Assembly (NCBI GenBank): GCA_025765615.1
Contig: JAIVFJ010000013.1
Location: 310,001 to 374,000, forward strand
Direction: 5' to 3'
DNA: 64,000 bases
Origin: Zopfochytrium polystomum
Lineage: Eukaryota; Chytridiomycota; Chytridiomycetes; Chytridiales; Chytridiaceae
The notes beneath the pieces were generated by a model. It was not told the origin of the DNA, searched no databases, and saw only the letters and a program-made list of their open reading frames with translations. This document shows positions 15,640 to 27,987 of the stretch, piece by piece (position 1 is the stretch's first letter; every line of letters begins with the position of its first letter). A program made the translations under genes and the position numbers.

Positions 15640-16421
15640 AGAGTGGAGTGGCCCATCGAGCGGGCGTCCAAGCAGATCAGCCGCACCGGCCGCAAGCAAA
15701 TACGCATTATTTTATTTATTTATTTATTAGAAGTTGTGGAACCAAACTGTTTTGTATCTGCAGCGGTGGTTTCCGTTTGTTGCTCAATTTTGTGGTTGTT
15801 CCTCTTTGTGGGTTGTTTTCGACATGAAAAATGAGAAGGCTTTCAGGAACATCTTTCTGTTGAAAAGCTGCTTGCAAAATTTCAGATCATTACCTGCTTT
15901 TTTTGGATGAATGACGGGGTTTCAAAGTCAGGATATCATATGATATCACGATTTTTCGATATCACAGTGGCCATCTTGTGCATGTATGTGACTTTTTTTC
16001 CTCCAAAGGCCATCATCCTACGGTCTGAAATTTACATAACACATAGAAAATTGACCAAAGATCACGATGTACTTGTGGGATGGGATCGGGAGGGTTCAGA
16101 TCGCCGGGGGGGTATGTTGGCTGTGTGTTTGTTGTGCGCCGTATGTCCCAGGGACGTCGATGGTGTGCGCCTCGTTGTTTTTGTTTGCCAAAATCTCAAC
16201 ATTGACATGTCGGTGCCTAAAAAAGGGTTAAACGAAGAAATTAATAATAATCACGTCAGCACCGCTCAACGGTCCTTTTCACTCACTGCTTGCAAGGGGT
16301 GCGAGTCGCGAAGTGCCTGGATGGTCAGTCGTACCCCTGGTGGGTTAATTGAGGGTATGAAACTGGGCCAGACTGCAGAGGTTGTTTGACGCAGCCTTTG
16401 GCCGCGCTCATAGCGTTTGTT

Positions 16422-16453
<32 letters not shown>

Positions 16454-16575
16454 CTTGGCTGGCTACTCCCAGCCAGGCTTTGTTTCCTGCGGATTACTCC
16501 TCAGCACAGTTTCCTTGTACACTGCTCTCAAGCGTGTTACAACAGTTTGTCCCACGTCAGCATGCTTGATCTCTC
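15640..16575. other. katG upstream region, AT-rich, with poly(T) run
   Basis: No supported coding region. It includes an ATTT repeat near 15709-15729, direct ATCATATGATATCA-type palindromic AT sequence near 15932-15965, and a 30-bp poly(T) tract at 16424-16453. It separates the katG promoter from the 3' end of the helicase gene. Confidence 0.5.
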
Positions 16576-19500
16576 TCACTGCTGACCATCCGACACAATC
16601 AGCTTGAGCAGCACAGCACCGACGGCCGAAGTTGCAATGTCCAGTCCCGGGTCTTCGACTTTCCGCCCCAGCTCCGCATCCAACAGCCGGCGGAGTCCGT
16701 CGACGAGCACTGCAAGGGGCATATCGGGGCGTTAGAACAGAAAGTTAAGGCCGCGGTGTCCTAGGTGTTTTTTTTTTTGCCTTTTGCTCAGCATGGGTTG
16801 CTTTTTTTTTTTTTTTGTTTTTTTTGTTTTCTCTCTTCCTTGTTTCCTGCCAGCAGGAAGGCAAAGGAATGCTATGAAACAAAGGGAACGGCTCTGTACC
16901 TGCAATTCGGGGAAACGCCTGGAACTTTGCGAACCCGCCTACTTCCACAGTTTTCCCCTCGTGGTCTACTCGGAGCGAACCGCCAAACATCAGCACCGGC
17001 CAGCTGATCGCCCCGGGATGGAAAAACAGTCGTTAGCAGGTTCCCAACTTTGGTCAAGAAAAACAGCAAAAGAAACTTACGCAGACACCAAAGTCCCGTC
17101 TCGAACAAAGACTTTGGATGTTGCCACCTTTTGGTGGTAAGCCAGTAGGAGCTGATCAACCTTGGCAGCGTCGTGGAGGACCGACGTCGGGTGAAGGTGA
17201 ACCTGGCCGTCCTCCGCTGTAAAGAGTGTGACGTCCCGGAACGGAACTTCCTTCACCATTGTACCGTGGGCTGTTTCCACGTAGCTAATCGAAGGATTAA
17301 TAAGCAAAGGCGGATGTTGCAAAGGGTGCTCTCCAGCGAATAGAAGGTAAAGTTGAGGCAAAATTCCGTTCAAACACTCACGTAATATCAGGAAACTGAA
17401 TAGTGGCAATCTGGGGGTACAAACCCGCAACAATTACCGCTTTGATCACGCGAGGATTCTTTGAATAAGCGTTGACTCCCTCAAACGCACGCTGGTCTGG
17501 AACGAAACCAATGTCACGAAGGTTGTCCAAGTACTGCTTGCGCAGGTCTGAGATTGCCACCAACGCATTGGAGGACATGAAGTTCTGTTCGTGAAAGTTG
17601 GTGAGCTTGTTTCTTCGGCTTCGTGGAAACGACAGCACTGAAAAGGGAAACAGAACGATGAAGAAGACTGAGAGCTAAAAAGGGAAGAAACACTTTCGAG
17701 AGGTCACATGCGTAATAGCTGCAACCTACCGCTTCGCAAAAGTCGCGCTCTCTCGCCTTGCCGCGCTTGGACGCCTCCACCCAGGCATCAAATGCATTTG
17801 CCTCTGTGAGCCAATCACTGCTTTCCCATAAAAATGATGCACGAGCTTTCCTTCCCTCCTCACGCCGCTCGTATGGAATAGCAAAAGGGCTTTTGCTGGA
17901 CATAATTGCAGCGATAGTCAGTATCGGGCCGAGGCAGTGAAAGATAGCACCGTATCTGATTTGGCGCATTAACATTTCGTCGTGCGTGCATAAGAATCCC
18001 TCAAACGTACATAAGCATTTTTGCAATACGAAGGTCAGCGGGAATGCTGGCCTGGGTAGAATTGCGAAGATTTCAGCAAATGTGTTTCACTTCAGTATTT
18101 GCGCTCACCATATGTTTCCCTAAGGATGTAAGCTCATCTGATTCCGACACAGCGCCAAGTGACCGCAACACTTCAACTGCGATTTGAACGTTCATGGCTG
18201 GGGGTGGGTCGATCGCCTTTCTTTCCCCGGTATGGGACGTTTATAAGTGATTATGAGTCTTTTTCGAGGACAGAAGTTCGCACCTTCGCTAAAAAGCCGT
18301 GGACATCGGTAACGCCCATGGCTTTCAGGCTCAAGCAAAGCTGTTCCAATGGAACCCGCAGAAGCTCAGGGACACTATGCGGTGCCATCTTTGCCTCCAA
18401 GCGACGTGAAAAAAGCTTGTAACAAAAACCTGGGCGAACGCGGCCAGCCCGACCGCGGCGTTGCTTGCAGGAAGCACGAGATGCTAATGTATCCTTCAAG
18501 CAGAGTGTCCCGTTCTCGTAATGCATTTCTGGTGATACGCTTTGTGAGCATGCACCATGCGATCGCTCCGAGAAAAATTGAGCCAACCTTTTACCCGACC
18601 CGCATCGATGACATAAACTACATCGTCTCTGTTTGGTTGAATAAAGTCAGATAAAACCCGCAATAAACTTCGCTTCTCACATTGTTATGCTCGTCTCTGC
18701 AACATTTGTTGCAACTACCACTTTGCGAACGCCTTTCTTTGGTCTTCGAAACACAGCCGCTTGGTCGCGTGGCGGCAAGTTCGCATGAAGCGGCAGCAAG
18801 TCAAGGGCGTAGTCGGACCCCACTTCGGCTCGAATGACATCTATGCAGCGCTTGATCTCCATGGCGCCTAAACCAAATGACTGCATATTCAGACGACCTA
18901 GCGCACATGGAACGCAAAATCTGGTTCCGCTACAAACCTTGTAAAAAGACGAGCACGGCTCCGTCATCGTCATGTCCGTTCTCGCCTCCACAGATCGAGC
19001 GGACCACGGCAGCAATAAGACTGTATTCCACAGGGTAATCAGGGCCTTCTCGGAAAAGTGATCGTGCTTTCGCCGAGAGGTCGGCTACGTTGATTTCCAT
19101 GTCTTGTCCATCGCCGGCGCCGGCGGGACTGCTAGCATTCGATTCCTCAGAGGAAGAAGCGGGAGACTTTCGCGAGGAGACAGCTGCTGCGCGGTATTCG
19201 GCAGGCTCGTAGTGAGTGAGTCGTACGATGTCTTCAAGGTAGCTAGAAATTCACTACCGTCAGAAAAGAATATGCTTAAACTTGGACAACCCACAGGTCA
19301 GTCACAGGATGGGTAAATCCAGGTATAGTAATGACTGGCGCACCACTGAAGTATCCAGCGAAAGTCTCCGAGTCTATTGTGGCGCTCATGAGAATAAGTC
19401 GGAAGTCGGGACGCTGTGCCACAAGCTCCCTCAGGATGACAAGCAGGAAATCACTATCCACTGGGAGCAATACAATAGCTTAATTCACGTCTGTGTTGTT

Positions 19501-22187
19501 GGAAAAATACGCACCGCTCCTTTCGTGCACTTCATCCACAATAACATGGGATACCTTGGACAGGCTGGGATCCCCAGCCAACATACGCAAGAGAATCCCA
19601 GTGGTGCAGAACAAAAGTCGCGTGTCCGAACTGCGCACAGTGTCGCCTCTGATGGCAAATCCAACTGTTTCCCCCACAGTTTCAGCACGCTCTTGTGCGA
19701 CCCCTGAGATTGCAGGTTTGAGTCCAACGAGATCGAAAAAGATCGTTTCGAGGACTCACTTTCCGCCAATGATAGCGCACTAATACGGCGGGGCTGCGTA
19801 CAGATTATGCTGCACGAACCGGCTTGACCAGACTCCATTATCGATTCCAACAAGAATTGGCCAGTCTGGGTCGACTTTCCACTAAAACGACGGTCAATCT
19901 CTTACACCAAACAAAGCGGAATCAGACCAGCCTGTTTCTCCGCAAATTATGACGACTGAATTTGTTGCGACGGACTAGAAGGCAATTGAGTACGACAGTA
20001 TATCAAAGATTGCAAGACTTCAACCTTAATAATCGTCTCTCGGAATTTGAACGATGGCAGCCTCTGTCGAGCTCGAAACATTCGCTGATAATCTGGATCA
20101 GAGAGCAATTTTTCGTGCTTTGCTTTTGCTGCTTCGCCAATCTGTCGCAATCGCTCCGAATCCAAAGACTGCCGTTCTTTTCGTTGACCCGAACGTTTCC
20201 TAGATTTGTTTGATTCCACAGAGTTACTGCCGGGCCCACTTCCACGCACCACGCCACCATGAACAGCAGCCGAAAGGCTCATCAACGGTGCAGGCTTTTC
20301 AATGAGGTAGTCGAGGTGTTCTTCAAGCCACATGACCATTGCAATGATCATGGGACCCCCGAGAAGTGTTGACGACGCTTCTTGGGCGAGAGCTTTCAAG
20401 ATGCCAAGCCGCATATAGGCGGGCAATTCCGGGCAATCTATAAAGAGGGCGGGTAGAGTGTTTGGGTACGTTACGTTCGGCTTCTTTGGAATGCCGACAA
20501 CCAAACGGAGACACGGCGCTGATTCGCGAACTCGAATGGATATTACGGTCGGTTCGGATTTATGCGACTTTCCCTTCGAGTCTTTCGCTGCGGAAGCGCC
20601 GTCGAGATCAGCTTCTATTCTAAATGTGTCTTTGTCGTACATGGAAGAGATTGCTTCAACCTCCTCCAGCCAAGCCGGCCAAAGAGAGGTGTCGGCGTCG
20701 TCTGCTGTTGGCTCTGATGTGTCAACGCCCGAAAGGGTTGTCACCAGCTTTGAGAGTGCACGCAGAATAGATTGCCCATTCGCATCGTATGCTTCGCCCA
20801 GAAGCTGCGGGCTAAAGCCAGACGGCAGAACGCGTTTGATAGCCCATTCTCTCGCCAATCCTTCCACAGTACTTTGTCCGGTCGCGATTTCCGTGGTTTT
20901 GGTGTGAAACGCAGCGGGAAGATCTGTAAATTTCGACGCTGTAAGAAAGTACACTCATTCAAAAGTAAATTAGGTTGCGAAGGCTCGTTCGCGTACCTTC
21001 TCTTATACCCACCATCCTCAGGAACGTGCAAACACAACCAGTCCATTGCTGACACCAAATCGCTGCAGTACTGGACTGCCTCTGTCGCGTGTGCTCTTCG
21101 GAAGCCTTTTTTTACGAGCGCATCAACAACCTCCGGATCATCGCTTCCAATAGAAGTGCTAAGCGACTTAACGGTAAGCCCTTTAATCAGCTCTTCCACT
21201 GTGGAGCGGGCCTCTGTTGACATCTTCACGGCTGGGAAGCGCTCCCACGGTCGCTCGGCCTTCATCTGTGCTCGCTCCTTTTTGTCTCGCAACTCTCGTT
21301 CCTCCTTTTCCCGCTCACGTTCGGCTTTCGCACGAGCCTCATCAACAGCGAATGGGTCGGCAGCGTATTCGTAGAGCTGAACATCCGGCGGTGACGCTTT
21401 CCGGCGCACCTCCAGCTCCGCCCAATATTGCTGGTGAGCTGGCGGCAGAAGGCGGTGCAATGAAAGGTGCGAGCAGAACCGATGGAGGGCAAATGTTGCG
21501 GCGAACTTTGGGGTTTGTTTCCAAAGGGTTTCCGTGTAAGCGCGGCTCGGGTGGAAGAAAATAGGATGAAGGGTGACGACTAACATGTTTGGCGTTTTGA
21601 TCATCGTCACAGAACATCAACGTATCACAGAAGACGACTCGGCGCCTTGCCTTAGTTTTGGGATCTTCCTTGGAAAGTTGAACTGATCCTTGGTAGCCCT
21701 TTGCCTTCTTGGACTGTCATGTACAAATAAGGATGATAAACGATTTCAATAAACTCCACCCGCACAAGACCGTGAGCAAAGTTGAATAATCGGTGCTCAC
21801 GGTGCTGATCTCGGCCTTTCCCCATCCAAGCTTCGCGCACTGCTCATTCAGCACGGTGGCAGGTGTTTTGCCAGTCCACGAACCGAAAAGTGCCCGTTTC
21901 TCTGCCGCCGCTGCTTCGGCACGCACAGCGCGGTTGTGTGCATGCTGTTCGCGGGTTAACTTTTGGCCAGGCTCCGGCACGATCAGGGTTTTCTTTGGAG
22001 GTTCTTCGGGCGCCGCTCCTTTGCCTTTCGCATTCCCGCCTGGAGTCCGTTCCGATAAATGCGATCACAATGATCATCAAATGTCTCGATTTTAGCGGGT
22101 GGAGTTCATGACCAACTGGCTTAGGGGTGGGGGGCATTCACCTCCTTTGGACTTCGAAGACGACGAAGATGAGGACTTCGGTCCCAT
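16576..22187 (-). CDS. DHX57/YLR419W-type DEAH-box RNA helicase
   Basis: About 19-20 exons from 22187 down to 16576, about 1,390 aa. The first exon ([15 protein letters not shown]) is followed by a helical region, then a UBA-like segment ([20 protein letters not shown]) and an RWD domain ([17 protein letters not shown]). The helicase core carries motif I GETGCGKSTQT (split by an intron at 19882-19927), Ia [33 protein letters not shown] region [11 protein letters not shown] and [11 protein letters not shown], and [14 protein letters not shown]. The winged-helix/ratchet and OB-fold follow ([23 protein letters not shown]). UBA plus RWD ahead of a DEAH core is the DHX57 layout; these proteins are thought to act on mRNA or ribosomal RNA. 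One junction near 18530-18600 is unresolved: the expected DAGRVK segment and the next exon do not join cleanly with canonical sites except by losing a few residues. Confidence 0.92.
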
Positions 22188-22592
22188 ACTTCTTTCTTTT
22201 TTGTTTCTCCCTTCCAATTTTCCCCCAGACACGAATCGGACTCCGAAATTGCACACATCGAGCCCCTCAATTGTGTTGTTCAAGTGGTGGTGTAGACTTG
22301 GAGTGAGTCTCAGCACATGCTAATCGTTATGATGCCAAGGACGTGGTGCAGTTCGAAGGCATCCTTTCCCGCCTCTGATTTGTCAACGTGCTTACGCACT
22401 CAACGCAAAACCCTCTCGGCCCTTTCCACACCATCAAGATTATTCAGTCACTGTCAATGTGACATCTTGTTAATTCCCCACACTCGCTGCAATTCTTCAC
22501 AGGGAAATGCCTGATCGTCGGTGTAGTGGCATTCACCCTCTACACAATTCCTCGGTTTTTTAGTGCTGCTGGCAAACAGTTTGGGAAACCTT
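22188..22592. other. Intergenic region between helicase and PRIMPOL
   Basis: About 405 bp holding the helicase promoter and the PRIMPOL 3' end, both on the minus strand. No other feature is evident. Confidence 0.5.
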
Positions 22593-24726
22593 CTACTTAG
22601 AGACCTTTCTCAACGCCTTCGCAGTGGAAGTCGGTAATTTTATTCCTGAGGACTGAAAGTTACGGCAGTCCGGGTCGTGGCATCTGATTCCAATATAAAG
22701 TTAGCCATTGAATGAAAGTCGCTGCAACTTACTTCTGTCTCGCTATGCCCGTTTCAAGCTCCACAACATAGTAAATGCCGTTGCTTCGATGTTCCCTTCG
22801 GATTCGCTCGCAGTAACGCGTCCCAGTTATCCCATAAACCCTCACACCGTCTCCGCCATAGCCATCAATGGGTCGCACAACAATGTTTCCCGTTTTATTC
22901 GTGTGATTGTTGAAGATCCATTCGGAAATGAAGTCCGCGATAGCATCAGGTTCGCTTGTTTGCTGCATTCGTCGACCTTCTACAGAATGGAGAGAGCGAG
23001 GGGGAGCCAAAGTGTCGATAGATGCTCCTGCTCCGCCCCATTCGAGAAAAAGGGGGCACTGAGTGTTTTGACGCGAGTAGCCGACCACGAGAGAGTTCAG
23101 CCAGTATGCTCTCCACAAGGCACTTGTTTCGCTCCTTGGTTCCTTATCCATTTCAAGCAAATGAGCTGGGTCCAGTTCCTCCCGAGGAATAGTTCGCTCG
23201 AGGAGCATCTGATGCCATGTGCCACATTCCTGCGACGGGACCAGGAATGATGACTTTCCAATTTTAGTTGAAAGGAACATGCGAAAATTTCGATTACGTG
23301 TGTAGACGCCTGATTGCTGTTTAAGATGCTTCACCATCGGCAAGGCGTACAGACCAGTGTCAATGAAGAGAGTTTTCTCGCTTTGTTCCCGGTCAGTTGC
23401 TACAAAGAGATTTGACAAATCCTCCAGTTCAGCCGCTTCCTCCGCGGATCTGTTTTCTTGTTTTCCAAGCTCGTCGAAGCGAAGTCGAACTTGCAGGCAA
23501 AGGTGATCCACAAAGCGGCCTTCGTGGAAACAGGCTGTTGTCACCATCACGGGAGTATAATCGTGTTTCTCACCTATATGCGCATTGTTTTTCCATAGTG
23601 CGTTGGGAATGCGAACAACTAAGTGCCGAGAGAACTTCTCTGTCGAGCTTGAAACAAGGTCAACAATCCCCGGATAATTTGCAATCACACCAAAAGATTT
23701 TTGCAGTTGCTTTGCAATGAGCTTTCACCAAAATGATTTAGTTGTAAGTGACACCGCTGTAAGTGATACATCGGAAGCACTCCTACCTGCTTAAAAGCCT
23801 TCATCATGCGATTCGGGTCGAGGTGAGGATTGAGCGCAAACTTGTACTCTAAACTGGTGCATTTTCAGGTGGATTATTGGGGCGAGTTCGTCCTTACTCG
23901 AAATACAAATGGCAAGGACTCCCTTACGGAGGCAACAATTATCTCGCTTTAGCATTCATTCGATTGTCCAGGAGTGCCGCAAAATACCCTCTGGAATGAG
24001 CTCGTAATAAGTTCTGCTGTCCCGGCTCATCTCGATATATCTGGGATTCAGTGTTAAAAACAGTAAAGCTCGAGTCCGCACAAACCTATTCCAGAACCCT
24101 TCTTTTGAGGCACAAACGAATCTTCTTTTTCCAGGGTTTTCAACGTCAAACTACAAAAGAAGTATTCGCACCAGCGACATCTCAAAGAACTCGATCACCT
24201 CATACGAAAATATCATAAGCGTTTTGTTTGACCCGGAGAGGAAACTTTATAAATTGACGTTGCCGAGCAATAATGATCAGTAGACATGCAAGCTGAAAAG
24301 GTCGGTAAGAGCTGGTCAGTACCTCATTGCCGCATCCTGGGTTGGGAACTCTCTCCAAATGAGGAACGGATTTGACAGCCTATTCTTCTTCCGAATTGAT
24401 TCGATCATTGATCGCCATTTTTCGTCAGCAGCCCCGATCTTGGAGGCTGGCGAGGCTGATTCACTGTCGAAGTTCAATGCGTGTTCTTGAAGGGCCCGTT
24501 TTGCAGCGGGGTAAGTGGGGACGGGCCTGGCTCAGGTTGTTGAGGGGCGGTTGATTCGAGGAGGCGAAAAATGAAACGAAACGAACCCGAAATAGAGGGG
24601 GTTCGACCTTGAATTGGCATCAGAGTGGATGAGTGTGCCACTACTGCTACTGCTGCCGCGATGGGCGGCCGGCTTGGTTCTTCCGTAGAAGGATTTGGGC
24701 GACGTTAGGATGCGATTGGTCGACAT
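22593..24726 (-). CDS. PRIMPOL: PrimPol (CCDC111-type DNA primase-polymerase)
   Basis: Nine exons: 24608-24726, 24323-24463, 24199-24244, 24086-24150, 23988-24040, 23898-23922, 23787-23853, 22733-23721, 22593-22683; the sum is exactly 532 codons (531 aa). The archaeo-eukaryotic primase core is intact: motif I LYFDLEY supplies the DxE metal ligands, motif II SSTEKFSRHLVVRI supplies the Ser-x-His-type nucleotide site, and motif III FIDTGLY supplies the third acidic residue; GVYTRNRNFRMFLSTK is a family hallmark. The UL52-type zinc knuckle is complete: YCERIRREH gives Cys and His, and KCHDPDC gives the two remaining Cys. The protein reprimes stalled replication forks. No RPA-binding acidic tail follows the knuckle, unlike human PrimPol: the protein stops about 25 residues later. 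Catalytic Asp is encoded across the exon 6/7 junction. Confidence 0.95.
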
Positions 24727-24887
24727 CGTGAGCCTTCACAGATCGATCGGACAAGAGTGTCTGTGTCCGCCCAGCCCGTCCCTGAGAAAGAAGCAAAGAA
24801 GACGAAAAGCTTTCAAAAAAATCAAAACAAAATTCCAAAAGGAAAAGGAAAAGGTGTAAAGAAGTGGCTGCAAGCAGAGAGGAAGAA
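24727..24887. promoter_or_regulatory. Divergent promoter region, PRIMPOL and TBC gene
   Basis: 161 bp separates the two ATGs (24726 minus, 24888 plus). No TATA box is obvious. The spacing implies shared control, but that is inference. Confidence 0.5.
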
Positions 24888-27228
24888 ATGTCGTCGTCGC
24901 GGCCCACATCGGCCCTGTCCTTCTCGTCCTCGAACGCGATGGTGGCGCCGTCCCCACCCTCCCCAACGACGGCGGCCGCACTGCCGTCATCGACCAGGTC
25001 ACCAACCCCACCGCCTGGTGCTGGAACTACGACCTCGTCGTCGTCTTCGTCGTCTTCGTCGTCGTCTTTGCCGCCATCCTCCCGACGGCGTCCCGTATCG
25101 ATGGCGGCGACAACTTCATCGAGCTACAACGGTGTGTTCCCCCAGCATTTTTGGGTGAAAGAGCATGACTTTTGGCATCCCGGCGCGCTGTGATCGAATG
25201 GTATTTGTTTGATCTGACTGTTGCTGTAGTAGCCGGAAAACCGAATAGTATGTCTGTCGATACTTCTGTTGCTGCCACCCATGTAGGCGTAGTCTAATCG
25301 ATGCTTGGGAAGACTACTCTCACGATGCTTCTTCCGCAGCGTGTATTATCGGAACCGCTTTCGGCAAGTTCTGCTTCTCCCATTGATCCAGTCACGGCCG
25401 CGCAGCAATCTGGCTCCCGATCGCTCGGTTTTTTGTCTAGTTGGCGAAGATCGATCAGTGCAAATCCAACTCCGGCCACAAACTCGCCACCGCGACCAGC
25501 AGAAGACGTTGTAGGCAGTAGCAATGGCGCACTTTTTGAAGAGCCAACGATTGTTACTTTTGGCGGCGTGAACCCATCCTCCATCAACGTTGCTGGATAC
25601 AATTCGGACGACGATAGCGCAGGCTCCCAATTCATCCTTGCGCGGCTGGATGAACAACAGAATTTCATGAAAGGATTCTCCAGCTTTGAAGCCTTCACTG
25701 CTCAGTTGCGATCGAGCTTTGCAAGCGCAATGGCTGGCTCCTCGGTCTCTGTCGTTTCTGAGGGGGACCAGACGGGAGAGATTGACTGGGGTAAGCTCTT
25801 CTTTTAAATGACCCATTTCACCCGACTGACAACGCAGGATTGAGATTTTTGGGGCAAAGTTATGAACAATTATGAGGACATAGCTCGAAGACAACCAAGA
25901 CTGTTGACGAAGAAGCTGCAACAAGGAATTCCTGACGCGATTCGTGGCATGGTATGGCAATTAATGTCGAACGGAAAATCTCTCGAGCTGGAAGCTACGT
26001 ATCGGACACTTCTGACCAGAACGTCATCCCATGAGAAGCAAATACAAAGGGATCTTGCTCGAACGTTTCCAAAACATGAACACTTCGCCGAAGTTGGAGG
26101 TTCTGGACAGGAATCCCTTTTTAATGTTATTAAAGGGTACTCCTTGTACGATCCCGAGGTTGGATACTGCCAGGGGCTCGCTTTTATAGCTGGACCGCTA
26201 CTTCTCAATGTAAGTCCTAACAAGTGTTACATGCCATGCTAAAGGCTGACTGCAGATGCCCGATGAGGAAGCGTTTTGCGTTCTTGTACAGCTCATGAAA
26301 GCCTACAACTTTCGCGAGCTCTTTACCAAAAGCATGTCTGGGCTTCACCTTCGACTTTATCAATTCGATCGGCTATTAGAGGAAATGCTTCCTGTTATCG
26401 CGAAACACTTGGAGGGACAAGATATTAAGTCCACCATGTATGCGTCACAATGGTATGCGATCCAGTTGAAGTGTGCACAAACCTTACGGTCAAATCAGGT
26501 TCATGACACTTTTTGCGTACCGTTTTCCTCTTGAGTTGGTCTTCCGAATTATGGACATAGTTTTTGCTGAGGGCATCGAAGCCATTTTCCGATTCTCATT
26601 CGCCCTATTAAAACGAAACCAAGACGTTATACTCTCCCTTGATTTCGAACCGCTGTTGGAGTTTCTCAAAGTTGGCTTGTTCGACGTCTATATTAACAAT
26701 ATCAACGGTCTCATTCAAAACGCCGCCTCAATCAACATTTCCAAAGCCCGCCTGGACAAACTCGCGCAGGACCACCTGGAGGAGCTGAAAAAGAATGACC
26801 CAGAAACGCTCACTTCGGATGCGCTACGTAGCGAGAATCGTCGTCTGCAAGACGCTTTGCGGAAGCTGGAGGCCGGTTACGAAATGTTGAACCGGGAGCA
26901 CATCGAGCTCGCCAAGCAGCACATGGAGGCGAGGGCAGCTGCCGAGCGCTCCAACATGCGGGTGGAGGAGCTTCAAATTAAAGTCGAGGGGCTCCAGTCA
27001 GTGTTAACGTCTGAGCGGTCTCAAGCGGAGGAAGATGTGAAGGATGAAATGGACAGGCTTGCCAAGAAGAATCTGGAGTTGACAACGCGGAATTCTGAGC
27101 TCGAGGACATGGTGGAAAAGATGCAATCTGCACTCGGAGAGGCAAACGCGAAGCTCATGGTGCTAGAGAAGGAGAGATCCGATCTACAGGGTAAATGGGA
27201 TGGCCTGCGGTCGGCGTTGAAGAGGTGA
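24888..27228 (+). CDS. TBC-domain Rab GTPase-activating protein (EVI5/Gyp5-like)
   Basis: ATG at 24888 starts a Ser/Pro-rich segment (MSSSRPTSALSFSSS). The first splice into the exon near 25340-25790 is not resolved. Later exons are clear: ending 25790, then 25845-26209, 26256-26452, 26499-27228. The TBC domain begins DWDFWGKVMNNYEDIARRQP and continues GIPDAIRGMVWQLM; the arginine finger lies in IQRDLARTFP and the glutamine finger in GYCQGLAFIAG, so it should be an active GAP. A coiled coil of about 130 aa (EELKKNDPE to LRSALKR) ends the protein. TBC plus C-terminal coiled coil is the EVI5/Gyp5 layout, acting on Rab8/Sec4- or Rab11-like proteins in secretion; the actual Rab is unknown. The N-terminal exon is the weak part of this model. 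Confidence 0.9.
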
Positions 27229-27987
27229 ACCTCCTTCGCCAAGCTTCTTGCAGCTTTCCTTTGAGATGGCTCCTCTTTTTGCTTTTGCTTATGTTATCAA
27301 ACGTTTAATACATAATTGCAACGGATTTCGAAGTCTGATTATTTTATTAACGGTGCCAACTGCTTTCATTACGAGTGGAAAAGTGAACGCGAGCGCTCCA
27401 TGAGAAATTCTGGCAAGATGGGAGTCAGCCTGTGCAGAAAACACACAAAAGCAAGAAGTGAGAGGATGGGGATGGACAGATTGGGATCCAATCAGTGTTG
27501 TTGTAATTATACAAATGTCATCACGACGCGATCGCAATGTTGCGCTCAGCATCAGGGGATTGACAGACTAGTTTGTTAACATCATTTTTCGCTCTGGGGA
27601 GCATCAAGCAGTACGAGAGGAGGAATCTTAGGGCAGAAGAGGAATACGTAGAGGGTGACCGAGTAGATCGATGAGAGTCAAGGCCGAGGGGTACCGGGTT
27701 GGGGGGGGGGCGATACCTTGCTTCTTGTGCTTTGTGCTGGTCGTTTTTCTTCCTTCCGTCCCCTTGTCCGCTTTTTGACCCCTGTCGGAGAAAAACAAGA
27801 AAGACCATCCCAAAAAAAAAATTTAGAAAAGTGAAAAAAGGGCTTGTTTCTAAAAATTTCACGCCTGGCGCTTAATATTCTGGGGCAGTTTCCGTCATCT
27901 GGCATGCTTTGTTCACTTCCAACTTTCCTGCTCGAAGAGAGCCGTGAAGAGAAGCTCCTCACTTTAATTGTCGTTTTGTGGATTTAT
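27229..27987. other. Convergent intergenic region, TBC gene and kinase
   Basis: About 760 bp between two converging 3' ends. No supported gene. It contains a 10-bp G run near 27702-27711 and an A-rich tract near 27811-27820. Confidence 0.5.

Noticed and set aside
15907..16389. 160-codon plus-strand frame upstream of katG
   Set aside because: AT-rich, no domain, no supporting splice or codon pattern.
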